From an uncultured Bacteroidia bacterium (GTDB lineage: Bacteria; Bacteroidota; Bacteroidia; Bacteroidales; UBA932), in assembly GCA_902785825.1 (NCBI GenBank), contig CACZZZ010000005.1:81858-145857 (forward strand): DNA of 64,000 bases. The letters are read 5' to 3'. Position numbers and translations under genes: made by a program. Position 1 is the first letter of the stretch. Every line of letters begins with the position of its first letter. Shown here piece after piece: positions 1 through 9,110 of the stretch. A model generated the notes under the pieces. The model searched no databases. It was given only the letters and a program-made list of their open reading frames with translations, and was not told the origin of the DNA.

Positions 1-1084
1 CCTTCTGTAGATAGTCGTGGTCAACAGTGTCGAAATTGTCGAAATCGAAGGATCCGTCAGGAAGCTTCGGGGTGTCGAGCCTGTTCACGAAATAGTCGTC
101 CGTGGAAAATGACAGCGGATGCAGGCCGCAGGCTTTGAGCTGGATGCTCAGGCGCTTGCAGAAAGTGGACTTTCCGCTGCTCGTGGGGCCGGTTATCAGC
201 ACAAGCCGGACGGGATTGTCCGGATCGCGGTGACGGCTGTCTATCTCTTCGGCGATCTGGACTATCTTCTTCTCCTGCAGGGCCTCAGCGATCTGGATGA
301 GGTCGGAAGCCTTGCCGCTCAGGATGGACTCGTTGACATCCCCGACGCTGCCCAGCCCCATGATCCCGTTCCAACGGTGAGACTCCTTGAACACCTCAAA
401 GGTTTTCGGCTGCTCAAAGAAAGGAGCCAGATCCTCTGGATGGTGCCTGTCCGGAACCCTCAGCAGGATGCCATCCCTGTAAAGGTTGACACTCCAAGTC
501 TTGAGGTAGCCAACGCTCGGGACAAGCTCGTCGTAATAATAATCCGCCGTACCGTCGAGAGTGTAATAGGTTACGTAAACGTCCCCGCAGGTCTCAAGCA
601 GTTTGACCTTGTCCATCGCGCCGAGGGCGGTGAAAGTCTTGATGGCGTCCTCGACCCTGGCCTCATGGCGGCGGAAAGGCACGTCCTGATCCACAATGGC
701 GGTCATCCGAGCGCGAATAGCGTCCACATCAGCCTCGCCCAGAGGAGTCCCGTCACCTTTCTCCACGACGCAGTAATATCCTTTGGAAATAGGCCGGCGG
801 ATAGTCAGGCGGCTCCCCGGGAAAAGGTCTTTGACGCTTTTATAGAGCAGGAAGCAGAGCGAGCGGCAATAGAAATTCCGCCCGGTGTAGGTACGGTAGT
901 CGAGAAACTCAACATCAAGGTTGTGATAGACCCTAAACCTTAACCCCTGGGCGACATTATTCACCTTGGCAGCCAGGATGTCATAGGGCTTGTCAAACTC
1001 GAACTCCCTGGCGATCTCCCCGAGAGCGGTTCCTTCAGCGAATTCTTTCGATGAATCCGTGTTCTTGCAGAATATCTTAATCAT
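1..1084 (-). CDS. Nucleoside (uridine-like) kinase with TGS/ThrRS-like N-terminus, 3' end cut by window
   Basis: Read by hand on the minus strand from the ATG at 1082-1084 to the window edge; the stop lies outside. The product starts MIKIFCKNTDSSKEFAEG, as in TGS-like ubiquitin-fold domains, and continues for almost 300 residues that include a stretch resembling the second additional domain of threonyl-tRNA synthetase (RRHEARVEDAIKTF). At about residue 297 comes a P-loop, GPTSSGKST, followed by STDDYFVNR, the layout of uridine kinase/phosphoribulokinase-type P-loop kinases. This N-terminal extension plus kinase architecture is common in Bacteroidota proteins annotated as nucleoside kinases (uridine kinase family, nucleoside + NTP to NMP). 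The substrate cannot be fixed from sequence. It lies 10 bp downstream of the GH127-like gene on the same strand and may be partly read from it, but nothing links it functionally to that PUL. Confidence 0.82.
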   Translation of the reverse strand, partial: MIKIFCKNTDSSKEFAEGTALGEIAREFEFDKPYDILAAKVNNVAQGLRFRVYHNLDVEFLDYRTYTGRNFYCRSLCFLLYKSVKDLFPGSRLTIRRPISKGYYCVVEKGDGTPLGEADVDAIRARMTAIVDQDVPFRRHEARVEDAIKTFTALGAMDKVKLLETCGDVYVTYYTLDGTADYYYDELVPSVGYLKTWSVNLYRDGILLRVPDRHHPEDLAPFFEQPKTFEVFKESHRWNGIMGLGSVGDVNESILSGKASDLIQIAEALQEKKIVQIAEEIDSRHRDPDNPVRLVLITGPTSSGKSTFCKRLSIQLKACGLHPLSFSTDDYFVNRLDTPKLPDGSFDFDNFDTVDHDYLQK

Positions 1085-1094
1085 AGTCAAACAA

Positions 1095-2960
1095 TTATCT
1101 TGGCAATGGAAGCCAGGTCTGGATGTGGCTTCCCTCCCAGCAATCAACGGAGGAATAATCGACCATCTTGATCGGGCCGGTCATTGTGGGGACAATGAAT
1201 TGCATCCTGGTACCGGGACGCTCCGGGGCAACGACTTTGACATCGACAAAGCCTTCAGGATCAGCTACTATCTTAACCGGCTTGTCATAATCAGGGTCTA
1301 TATTCTCATCCCTGGCCAGCACAAGCGGGCCCCACTGGACGGCCTGGAAATATTTACCCTCCGGATTCTTTCCCTCGGGAGCCTGGATCAGCCTCGCTTT
1401 CATGTCGAAACTAACCTTGACCTCATCACCGGCTTTCCAGTCACGCCTGATTGGAAGATAGGTCCCGGGACGAACGTCCCGGATGGGCTTTCCATTCACG
1501 GAAACAGTTGTGGATGAGCTCCATGAAGGAATATACAACTTGATCTCAAACTTGCCGCTCCCGGAAGGGAAAACCGCTATCTTGACTTCCCCGCTCCTCG
1601 GGAAGTCAGTGTCAATCCCCATGGAAACATACCTTCCGTCAGGAGACTCAGTCTTGAATACTCCCCTATTGTAAAGATTAATGACAGGTCCCTCCGATGA
1701 GCGCATTACGGCAACATAAGGAATATATGCCAGGCCGGTAGGGCCACTGAGGTTGCAGCAAGTCACCGGAAGTCCATCTATATTCATGCCCCAGCCATGG
1801 TTGGTGACCTTGGAGCCGTTAAGGAGATTGACATAGCTGAATCCCTTACCGTCTGGTCTCATGGCTCCCAAAAGGCCGTTATACACGTATCTCTCTATGC
1901 AATCCACGGCCGCCGGATCACCGGTCAAGCGGAGGTACTGGGAGCAGAACTTCATCCAAGTAACGCCCACACAGGTCTCCATCATCCTCTTGATGTCAGG
2001 ATTGGTCTGCTCAGCGGCGGTGTTGCCCCAGCCTTCCCCGTTGAGTTTCGGCCAATAGACATCGGTGCCGGCGTTTCCGATGATCGTGATTTCCTGGTCC
2101 TTGACCTCATTGAAAAAGTTGGTGATGCACTTCAGGATACGAGGATCACCAGTCGCGCGGTAATATTCAACGAGTCCTTCCATTACTGAAGTCATCTCGT
2201 AGGCTTTCGGATATGGCTTGCCTACCTCCCTCATTGGGGTTCCGGCCTCAAGTAGGGCGAAGATATCACTTCCGGAGTTGCCTCCGGACTCAACGATGTA
2301 GGTGGCGAAATCCAGATATTCCTTCTTCCCAGTGATGAAATACAGCCTCATGAAAGGCTCAAGGATTGAAGATGATTCTATATTCGTGGAACTCCACCCG
2401 AGTTCGGTAATGCTCTTCTTCGGAGCCGGGCCAACCTGGTCCATCACCGAGCGGGCCTCTTTCTCCATCGCCTCAAGCACGACCGGATCCTTTTCCACAT
2501 CCAGATAGTACTGGCTGAGGCCGAGGAGGACATATTTCCGCTCCCAAATGTCGCCGTCGCGATCGCCTGGCTGCTGATCCACCGGAGTGCAGCTGATCGA
2601 GCCGTTCTCCTTGACTGTCGCCAGCAACGAATAGACCACATCCTTCGTCAAGGCCTTGAGCTGGGGATCCCTGCTGTAGCGCCACAACAAGGAGTTGGTC
2701 CGGATGCTTTTCCCGGGCATCTCGCCAAGGGCGAACTGCTTCCTGCCGGTACGGAAGAACTCGACGACCTTGTCGTACGGCATCACCCCCTTGGCCCAGT
2801 TCTCCTGGCTGCGGAGGATGTCATCTTCCAAATAGCCCTCCATCTTGGCCTTCCCTCCGGGGAGAGGAGAAAGCGCGTCATCAACTTTATACAAGCCCTC
2901 CTGGGCATATGACGAAACCGCCAGCGAAAGTGCGAGGAAAAAAATGGTTATCCGTTTCAT
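1095..2960 (-). CDS. GH127-like (DUF1680) secreted beta-L-arabinofuranosidase
   Basis: A 621-residue protein with a Sec signal peptide (MKRITIFFLALSLAVSSYAQ). The body matches the DUF1680/GH127 (alpha/alpha)6-barrel family, whose members hydrolyse beta-L-arabinofuranosides using a zinc-held cysteine nucleophile. The site is visible: Glu328 and Cys330 in METCVG, and Cys401-Cys402 in VTCCNLSG. These correspond to Glu338, Cys340, Cys417 and Cys418 of Bifidobacterium HypBA1, with the same two-residue E-x-C spacing and adjacent cysteines, so an active Zn-thiolate enzyme is likely. A C-terminal beta-sandwich follows. The family is now split into several GH families with other substrates, so the exact linkage is open. 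It is the last gene of the minus-strand PUL at 1095-9938, separated from the lipoprotein gene by a terminator at 2990-3025. Confidence 0.85.
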   Translation of the reverse strand: MKRITIFFLALSLAVSSYAQEGLYKVDDALSPLPGGKAKMEGYLEDDILRSQENWAKGVMPYDKVVEFFRTGRKQFALGEMPGKSIRTNSLLWRYSRDPQLKALTKDVVYSLLATVKENGSISCTPVDQQPGDRDGDIWERKYVLLGLSQYYLDVEKDPVVLEAMEKEARSVMDQVGPAPKKSITELGWSSTNIESSSILEPFMRLYFITGKKEYLDFATYIVESGGNSGSDIFALLEAGTPMREVGKPYPKAYEMTSVMEGLVEYYRATGDPRILKCITNFFNEVKDQEITIIGNAGTDVYWPKLNGEGWGNTAAEQTNPDIKRMMETCVGVTWMKFCSQYLRLTGDPAAVDCIERYVYNGLLGAMRPDGKGFSYVNLLNGSKVTNHGWGMNIDGLPVTCCNLSGPTGLAYIPYVAVMRSSEGPVINLYNRGVFKTESPDGRYVSMGIDTDFPRSGEVKIAVFPSGSGKFEIKLYIPSWSSSTTVSVNGKPIRDVRPGTYLPIRRDWKAGDEVKVSFDMKARLIQAPEGKNPEGKYFQAVQWGPLVLARDENIDPDYDKPVKIVADPEGFVDVKVVAPERPGTRMQFIVPTMTGPIKMVDYSSVDCWEGSHIQTWLPLPR

Positions 2961-2979
2961 TAATTAAGGTTATGATATA

Positions 2980-2987
2980 CAAATATA
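2980..2987 (-). promoter_or_regulatory. Possible -7 promoter element for the GH127-like gene
   Basis: On the minus strand the sequence TATATTTG fits the Bacteroidota -7 consensus TAnnTTTG and sits 20 bp before the ATG of the GH127-like gene. No good TTTG is found 19-21 bp upstream, where the terminator stem of the previous gene lies. It may give the gene its own weak transcript beyond that terminator. Confidence 0.35.
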
Positions 2988-2989
2988 AC

Positions 2990-3025
2990 AAAAAAAAAGG
3001 AGCGGCCTACACATAAGCCGCTCCT
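2990..3025 (-). terminator. Rho-independent terminator after the PUL lipoprotein gene
   Basis: On the minus strand a 9-bp perfect stem (AGGAGCGGC with GCCGCTCCT, positions 2998-3006 and 3017-3025, 10-nt loop) is followed by eight U residues. It lies 20 bp past the stop of the gene at 3045-3938 and should end most transcription of the SusC/SusD operon before the GH127-like gene. Confidence 0.85.
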
Positions 3026-3044
3026 CGCATAGAGTATTACCTTA

Positions 3045-3938
3045 TTAGTTCAGTTTGAACACATCCGGAGTGCCGGCTGTTCCATAAGTGACCTTGCCGG
3101 TCTTGGGATCGCAAGCGGCGGAGTCGGAGAGGTAGAACGACTTCGTGGCGGGATCGTAGTGAGGCTGCTCGAAGGAAGCGGTCTTATAGACACCGTCGAT
3201 GTACTCTCTCCAGACGCGGAGACCGTCACCGTAGCCGGGGCCGCCGAACTTGCAGGCGATGGAACCCTGGTCACCGATGCACCAATCCTCGCAGCCCATG
3301 AACTGGAACGGGATATAAAGCTTGTTGGTCTTAGTGTCCCAGAAGAAGACATAGTCCTGGACCGGATAACCGGCACCGGAGTCATGTCCCCAGCACTCAG
3401 GGAGGTAGCACTGGTAGATGCCGCCACCGCAGTCGCGGTAGAACATCTCCTTGTCCTCCTGCTCACCCCACCAGCCTTCCGTGATCGTACCGGTGCCATA
3501 GGAGGCATAAGGCAGATCGGCGGGCATAGGGTTCTCGATCTGGAGCTTCGCGTTGCCGTAGCCGTAGATCGATGAGAAACCGTTGATAGAGAGATTGATA
3601 TCATAGCTCTCCATGTAGGCGAGGTTCGAAGGGTTGAAGGTGATTTCGGCACTTCCGATCCTGTCCCCGTCAGCGATGCTGACTGATGAAGGAACAGAGA
3701 ACTCGGAAGGTCCTGTAGAGGTGATGTTGACCGTGATGTCACCACTTGTGCCAAGACGCACCACAGGCACCGAGATGCTGGACTGGCCGGAAAGGCTGTA
3801 GATGAGAGTCTCCTGAGAGAAGAATCCCTGTCCGCTCAAATCCGCGCCGGTATCGTCATTGTCCTTGCACGCTACGAAAAGCAATGCGCAGGAGGCGATC
3901 AGCAAGAATGATAATCTATTGGTTTTCATATTTTTCAC
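3045..3938 (-). CDS. PUL surface lipoprotein of unknown fold (SusE/F position)
   Basis: 297 residues with a lipoprotein signal (LLFVAC) and an acidic CKDNDD start of the mature chain, the kind of signal that sends lipoproteins to the cell surface in Bacteroidota. Residues about 30-135 look like a beta-sandwich of the Calx-beta/BACON-like type (alternating strands, SVSIADGD). The C-terminal half is rich in aromatic residues and glycine with six cysteines and resembles nothing I can name. It lies 10 bp after SusD, where SusE/SusF-type surface glycan-binding proteins normally sit, so binding the PUL's target glycan is the best guess. The function is inferred from position, not from recognised motifs. 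Confidence 0.75.
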   Translation of the reverse strand: MKNMKTNRLSFLLIASCALLFVACKDNDDTGADLSGQGFFSQETLIYSLSGQSSISVPVVRLGTSGDITVNITSTGPSEFSVPSSVSIADGDRIGSAEITFNPSNLAYMESYDINLSINGFSSIYGYGNAKLQIENPMPADLPYASYGTGTITEGWWGEQEDKEMFYRDCGGGIYQCYLPECWGHDSGAGYPVQDYVFFWDTKTNKLYIPFQFMGCEDWCIGDQGSIACKFGGPGYGDGLRVWREYIDGVYKTASFEQPHYDPATKSFYLSDSAACDPKTGKVTYGTAGTPDVFKLN

Positions 3939-3948
3939 TCATTTTTAA

Positions 3949-5841
3949 TTAGAACGGGAGGTTGTCCAGATCAAGAGGCTCGCCATAGTGTTCCTTCACC
4001 TCGTTGAGGTCGGTCCAGAACTGGTAGTTGGCGTAGGCGTTGAGCGGAGTGTTGTAGTCAGTGATGGCCTTATTGGCGTTCATCTCTGTCTGGGAGAACA
4101 TAGGAGTCCAGCCGGGGAACACGCCGGAGCAGTTGATGAGCTGCTGGACGCGGGTCACGGAAGATCCATGATATGCCCTGTAGAGACCTCTCTCCAGACG
4201 CTTGTCGTCGAAGTAGTTGACACCCTCACCCCAAAACTCGATATCCTTCTGGAAGATAATCTCCTCAAGGACATCCTCAGCGCTGGTCTTGTCACAAGTG
4301 TAGGAGCTGTTCCTTGTCTTGACAATCTCCTCGAGGGCTGCCTTGGCGGCACCCACACCGGAGGTGTGGAGGGCGGCCTCAGCCTTGATGAAGTACATCT
4401 CCTCAACCCTCATCATCGGGAAGTCGATAGCTCCACCGGTGTTGATGTCGAGAGCGGCGCCGTTGTGGGGACGGAACTTGAGGTTAAGATACAGCCAAGG
4501 CCATCCGAGGAATCCGTTGGCGATGCTGGCCTGCTTGCGGACCCAGGAAGCGGAGGTGTTAAGAGGATACTTGTAACCATCGTTCAGACGGCCCGAGTAT
4601 TCGTCTGACCAGTTAGCCTGATCATTGGAGGTGTTGTCCACGGAATTCCACTTGTTGTTGATGAAATTGCCGTTTCCATCCCTCTCGACGAGGTAGGGCT
4701 CACCGGGCTTCTGGTTGGTGGACTCGTAGAAGAAGTTAGGGGCGAGCCAGGACTTCTTACGCCAGTCGTTGTCAGACAGCCTCTCATACCAGTGACGCGC
4801 GAGACCGCGGCCGACCCTCCATCCATAGACGATGTAGTTGGTCTCGGTTCCCATGGTGTTGGCAGGGTTCCAGTCAGTTGTGCAGGCGGTCGAGTTGCTC
4901 TCGGAAGTGGTGTAGGCCAACATCCAGGAGTTCTGGGAATTACGGTTGTTGAAGCCATTGATGGGATCAAGCCACTGGTCCTCTGTCAGAGGGGTGCAGC
5001 CGGAGGTCTCGATGGCCTTCTGGGCATACTGGTAAGCCTTGTTCCAAAGGTCAGCCTCATCGGTGTACTTGGCGGCGGTCTTCTTGGCCCTGGAGGCGAG
5101 GAAGAGGTAAGCCCTGGCATAAAGTCCATAGACAACGCCGAGGTTGGGCTGGATCTTGTCAGTACGGTTGAAATCAGCGAGATACTTCTCGGCCTCAGCG
5201 AGGTCGGAGAGAACAAGGTCAAAGTTCTCGTCAACGGTCACCCTGGGGTTGTTGGAAGCCACGTCACTCGTGGTTTTCTCAGTCACGATCGGCACACCAA
5301 GATTGGTAAGATCGTTGAGAGGCTTGTTGAGCTTGGGAGTGATCACCGGATCAGTGGGCTGCTTCCACTCCATGATCTGGGTAATCTCAAGATAGAAGAG
5401 GGCCCTGAAAGCGTAGCACTGGCCAAGGTAGCCCTTCTGGGCCTCAGTGACCTCGGTTCCCTCGGGGAAGAGGGCGATGATGTCGTTGACACCCTTGATG
5501 TAGGTATAGTACAGTCCGACGGGCCAACGGGAGCGGTTGGAATAGCTGAAGTTGCCGTAGGAATACTGCAGCATGGTGTTGTAGCCATTGTAACCGGGGT
5601 TCAACAAGGAGCTTGTCCCGTGATCGAGCATGATCTTCATGGCACCGTAGTGCATGTTGCCGTCATTGATGGGGTTCGTGGAAGCGAACGTCGAATAGAC
5701 CGCGTTCATCATACCGTTCAGAGCGGACTCTGACTGGGCGATCTGGGTGTCAAGGACGTAATCAGTCGGATAGGTCTCCTCGATACAACTGGTGAAGGCG
5801 AGGGCGAAAGCCGCGAGCGCTGTCCAAATATATCTTTTCAT
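3949..5841 (-). CDS. SusD-family glycan-binding outer-membrane lipoprotein
   Basis: A SusD/RagB protein of 630 residues from the ATG at 5839-5841 (MKRYIWTALAAFALAFTSC). That start gives a standard lipoprotein signal; an ATG 12 bp upstream would add MDKI. The N-terminal segment with TDYVLDTQIAQSESALNGMMNAVY and the TPR-like helical core (residues about 130-260: GQCYAFRALFYLEITQ, YARAYLFLASRA) are typical, as is the C-terminal part with MRVEEMYFIKAEAALH and ERGLYR. SusD proteins lid the SusC transporter and bind the incoming oligosaccharide at the cell surface. The gene directly follows SusC (stop at 5857), as in all canonical pairs. The ligand is unknown; the nearby GH127-like enzyme suggests an arabinofuranosyl-containing glycan. 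Confidence 0.93.
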   Translation of the reverse strand: MKRYIWTALAAFALAFTSCIEETYPTDYVLDTQIAQSESALNGMMNAVYSTFASTNPINDGNMHYGAMKIMLDHGTSSLLNPGYNGYNTMLQYSYGNFSYSNRSRWPVGLYYTYIKGVNDIIALFPEGTEVTEAQKGYLGQCYAFRALFYLEITQIMEWKQPTDPVITPKLNKPLNDLTNLGVPIVTEKTTSDVASNNPRVTVDENFDLVLSDLAEAEKYLADFNRTDKIQPNLGVVYGLYARAYLFLASRAKKTAAKYTDEADLWNKAYQYAQKAIETSGCTPLTEDQWLDPINGFNNRNSQNSWMLAYTTSESNSTACTTDWNPANTMGTETNYIVYGWRVGRGLARHWYERLSDNDWRKKSWLAPNFFYESTNQKPGEPYLVERDGNGNFINNKWNSVDNTSNDQANWSDEYSGRLNDGYKYPLNTSASWVRKQASIANGFLGWPWLYLNLKFRPHNGAALDINTGGAIDFPMMRVEEMYFIKAEAALHTSGVGAAKAALEEIVKTRNSSYTCDKTSAEDVLEEIIFQKDIEFWGEGVNYFDDKRLERGLYRAYHGSSVTRVQQLINCSGVFPGWTPMFSQTEMNANKAITDYNTPLNAYANYQFWTDLNEVKEHYGEPLDLDNLPF

Positions 5842-5856
5842 AATCTTATCCATAAT

Positions 5857-8800
5857 TTAGAATGTGAGAGTTATACCGCCGGAGATCGTGCGGATCGGGT
5901 TGTGGGCCGACATGTTGTTGTAGCCGGCGAGCGAGTAACGAGGGTCGAAGCCCCTGCGCGCGGAGATGTAGAACAGGTTATCAGCCGAGCAGTAAAGCCT
6001 GACGGAATCGATCTTCGCGAGACGGGTCAGCTTGGACGGCAGAGTGTAACCGAAATTGACATTCTGGAAGTTAAGGTAGCTGGCGCTCACGAGGAAGCGG
6101 TCAGAACGGGAGCTTGTATAGACATCAGACTGGTTCAGACGAGGGACATTGGTGTCGGTGTTCGAAGGAGTCCAGGCATTGAGGATGTCGGTGTGCCAGG
6201 TCGTTCCGATCTGGTTGCCACTACCGTTGTGCATGATGATCTGGTAAGCGTAGTCGTAAGCGGTGCCGCCCAGCTGGTAAGTCAGGTTGAATGAGAAGTC
6301 GAACCCGTAAAGCTGGAAGGTCATGCCGAGACCTCCGTAGAGATCAGGCATCGCGTTACCGTTGAGACGATAGGTAGCCTCATCGGCGTTGAAAGTGGTC
6401 GTAGGCTCGCCGACAACGTTGCCGTTGTCATCAACCTCATACTTGTTGTAGAGAGCCTGGCCGGTGGCCTTGTCAACCCCGGCATACTCCCTGAGGTACC
6501 AGCTGTAGAGAGGAAGGCCCTCGCCGATGTAGTAGCGGTACTTGGAGATGAAGGAAGTGTCCTCATTGATGAAACCGGCATGGCCGTCAACGACATTGGA
6601 CTTGAGGTCATCCGGGAGACGGAGGATCTTGTCGCGCACATGGGAGACATTGAAGTCCACAAGCCACTTGAAGTTCTTGTGGTCAATGGGTGTCCAGTGG
6701 AGATCAAGCTCGAGTCCGGCATTGCGCATGTCACCGATATTGGCCCAGTAGCTGCTGTAGCCGATGGTCGGAGGTGTGCTGAGCTGGAACAGCATGTCGG
6801 AAGTCTTGCGGTAGAAGTAGTCGATGCTACCGGTAAGGCGGCCCTTCCAAAGGTCAAACTCAAATCCGGTGTTGAAGTTGGTGTTGGTCTCCCAGGTAAT
6901 GTCCTCGGTACCCTTCTGGCGCCACTGGTAAGCGACCTGATTGTTGTTGTTCATCATGTAATATGATGTCGCGTACAGGTAGTTACCGATGTTGTCGTTA
7001 CCCTGGCTTCCGAGTGAGGCCTTGAACTTGAGGTTGTCCACCCACGGAACATCGAAGAAATTCTCCTTTGAGATGATCCAGGCGGCTCCCACTGACCAGA
7101 AGTTACCCCAACGGTGAGCCTTGGCGAAGTGCGAGGAAGCGTCACGACGATAGGATGCGGAAGCGTAGTACTTCCCGTCATAGTTGTACATGCCGCGGAA
7201 GAAATATCCCTCGACATTGTACACGGAGGCTGATGAGGACGGATCCGGATTGACGTTCAGGACGCCACCGAGCTCAGTGACACCGTCGATACCGAAGTTC
7301 TTTCCGGAAGCGGCGATATCCTCGTACTTGTAGTTGTAGTACTCGTGTCCGAGCATAGCGCTGATCTCGTGCTTGCCCACAGTCTTATTGTAGTTGAGGA
7401 GCTGCTGGGTGTTGTAAGTGTAGGTCCTGGCGGCCGACTTGGAGAGGTATCCGTTGTCTGAACTGTTGGTGTAGATGTCCACGAACGGGCTGTCGATGTA
7501 GGTGCCCTTGCGCTCGTAGTCATAAGCGCTGGCATTGACCGTGAAGGTCAGGTCCTTGTAGATCTTGATATCAGCGAAACCGTTCAGGGTGATGGAGTTA
7601 CCGTCAGTCAGGTTAGAGGTGTACTTGTTTCCGAAGATAGAGTTTCCACCAGTACCTCCAGCCCTGTTGAGGCCGTAGCTCTGTGCGAAATCGTACATCT
7701 GCTCACCCCACTTGTCAATCATGATCTTGCCGTTGCCGTCCCTGAGGTAAACAGGATAGACAGGGGCCTGGGTCTTGATGGTCTGCCAGATGTAACCGGC
7801 ATTGAGGACTCCCTCACCGGTGTTGTGGTAGCGATATTTCGTGTAGTTAAAGTTACCTCCGACCTTCAGCCAAGGCTTGGCCTGATAGTCGGCGGACAGA
7901 CGGGCGGTGAGACGGTCCTGATCGGAACCGACCTGGATGCCCTGCTGGTCGAGGTAACCAAGGGAAGCGAAGTAGTTGATCTTCCCTCCGACAAAGCCTG
8001 AGAGGGAGACGTTGTACTCCTGACGGAAACCGTCCCTCAAGCCTTCCTTCTCCCAGCTGTCGGGCTGGAGCCAGAAGGTCTGGCCGTTGTAGGTGTGGAA
8101 AGCGCCGAGCTGGGCGTCAGGATTCATCTTGCCACCCTCGAGGATAAAGTCCTGTCCGGTAGGTACCGTGTAAACCATGTAACCAGGACCCGTGCTGGAA
8201 CCCTGCACATAGCTGTTGGCCTTCTTATGGGCGTCGGAAGCGGAGGCTCCGTCAAGAATCGCCTGGTTGTAGATGGTCTGGTAGTAAGTCTCGTAGAACT
8301 GGGCCGTGTTGGTGGTCTTGTAAAGCTGCAGGGCGTTGGTGTTGACTCCCCACTTGGCGTCGAAGGTAACCTTGGCCTCGCCTGTGTTGCCGCGCTTGGT
8401 GGTGATCATGATGACACCGTTGGCTCCACGGGCTCCGTACAGGGCGTTCGAGGCAGCGTCCTTGAGGACGGTCATGGACTCGATATCGCTGGAGTTGAGG
8501 AGGTTGAGGTCGCCGTCATAAGGCATGCCGTCCACAACGATAAGCGGCTGGGTGTCAGAATAAATGGAACCGATACCGCGGATGGTGATGGACGGGGAGC
8601 TTGTGAGCTGGCCTGAGGTGTTGTTGATCTGGAGTCCGGGGATACGTCCGGCAAGTGCCTGGGTGGCGTTGGTGCTCTGGGCTTTGGTAAGCTCGTCGGC
8701 TTTGATGGTGGCGGCGGAGCCGGTGAAGGCCTCGCGCTTCATCTTACCGAAAGCGACGACCACGACATCGTCGAGCATCTGAGTGTCCTCTTCCAGGACA

Positions 8801-9072
8801 ATGGTGAGATTAGACTGAGCGGACTCGACGGTGACCCTCTTGGTCACATATCCGACACAGGAGATCTCCAGTACGGAACGCACTGGCACACTGATTGAGA
8901 AGGCTCCGTCCAAATTGGTCATCACGCCGTTGGTGGCTGATCCGACCTGGACGACTCCCGCTCCGACAATCGGCTGCCCGGAAGAATCCTGGACAACACC
9001 ACTGACTGCCGTCTGTCCCCAAATGGCCGTTGTGGCCAGCAGGGATAGGAGCAAAAGACAGAATCTTTTCAT
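5857..9072 (-). CDS. SusC/RagA-family TonB-dependent transporter
   Basis: 1071 residues. After the signal peptide (ending at IWGQ) comes a CarboxypepD_reg-like domain (residues about 22-100, ending in the TonB-box-like stretch DDVVVVAFG), then the plug domain with the SusC signature NALYGARGANGVIMITTKRG near residues 208-227, then a beta-barrel ending in GGITLTF, a standard C-terminal aromatic barrel signal. It imports oligosaccharides across the outer membrane using TonB/ExbBD energy, together with the SusD gene that follows. Only 38 bp separate it from the upstream isomerase-like gene, so they are probably co-transcribed from the 9939-10051 region. Confidence 0.95.
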   Translation of the reverse strand: MKRFCLLLLSLLATTAIWGQTAVSGVVQDSSGQPIVGAGVVQVGSATNGVMTNLDGAFSISVPVRSVLEISCVGYVTKRVTVESAQSNLTIVLEEDTQMLDDVVVVAFGKMKREAFTGSAATIKADELTKAQSTNATQALAGRIPGLQINNTSGQLTSSPSITIRGIGSIYSDTQPLIVVDGMPYDGDLNLLNSSDIESMTVLKDAASNALYGARGANGVIMITTKRGNTGEAKVTFDAKWGVNTNALQLYKTTNTAQFYETYYQTIYNQAILDGASASDAHKKANSYVQGSSTGPGYMVYTVPTGQDFILEGGKMNPDAQLGAFHTYNGQTFWLQPDSWEKEGLRDGFRQEYNVSLSGFVGGKINYFASLGYLDQQGIQVGSDQDRLTARLSADYQAKPWLKVGGNFNYTKYRYHNTGEGVLNAGYIWQTIKTQAPVYPVYLRDGNGKIMIDKWGEQMYDFAQSYGLNRAGGTGGNSIFGNKYTSNLTDGNSITLNGFADIKIYKDLTFTVNASAYDYERKGTYIDSPFVDIYTNSSDNGYLSKSAARTYTYNTQQLLNYNKTVGKHEISAMLGHEYYNYKYEDIAASGKNFGIDGVTELGGVLNVNPDPSSSASVYNVEGYFFRGMYNYDGKYYASASYRRDASSHFAKAHRWGNFWSVGAAWIISKENFFDVPWVDNLKFKASLGSQGNDNIGNYLYATSYYMMNNNNQVAYQWRQKGTEDITWETNTNFNTGFEFDLWKGRLTGSIDYFYRKTSDMLFQLSTPPTIGYSSYWANIGDMRNAGLELDLHWTPIDHKNFKWLVDFNVSHVRDKILRLPDDLKSNVVDGHAGFINEDTSFISKYRYYIGEGLPLYSWYLREYAGVDKATGQALYNKYEVDDNGNVVGEPTTTFNADEATYRLNGNAMPDLYGGLGMTFQLYGFDFSFNLTYQLGGTAYDYAYQIIMHNGSGNQIGTTWHTDILNAWTPSNTDTNVPRLNQSDVYTSSRSDRFLVSASYLNFQNVNFGYTLPSKLTRLAKIDSVRLYCSADNLFYISARRGFDPRYSLAGYNNMSAHNPIRTISGGITLTF

Positions 9073-9110
9073 AAATGGTGGGTGTTAAAAATATTGAATG
9101 GTAATAAGTA

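Noticed and set aside
119..943. Plus-strand open frame of 274 codons at the window start
   Set aside because: The minus strand here encodes the nucleoside kinase with a clear P-loop; the plus frame is its shadow.
4792..5733. Long plus-strand open frame (313 codons) opposite the SusD gene
   Set aside because: It is a mirror of the SusD codons in GC-rich DNA, with low-complexity Val/Gly/Leu composition and no recognisable domain.
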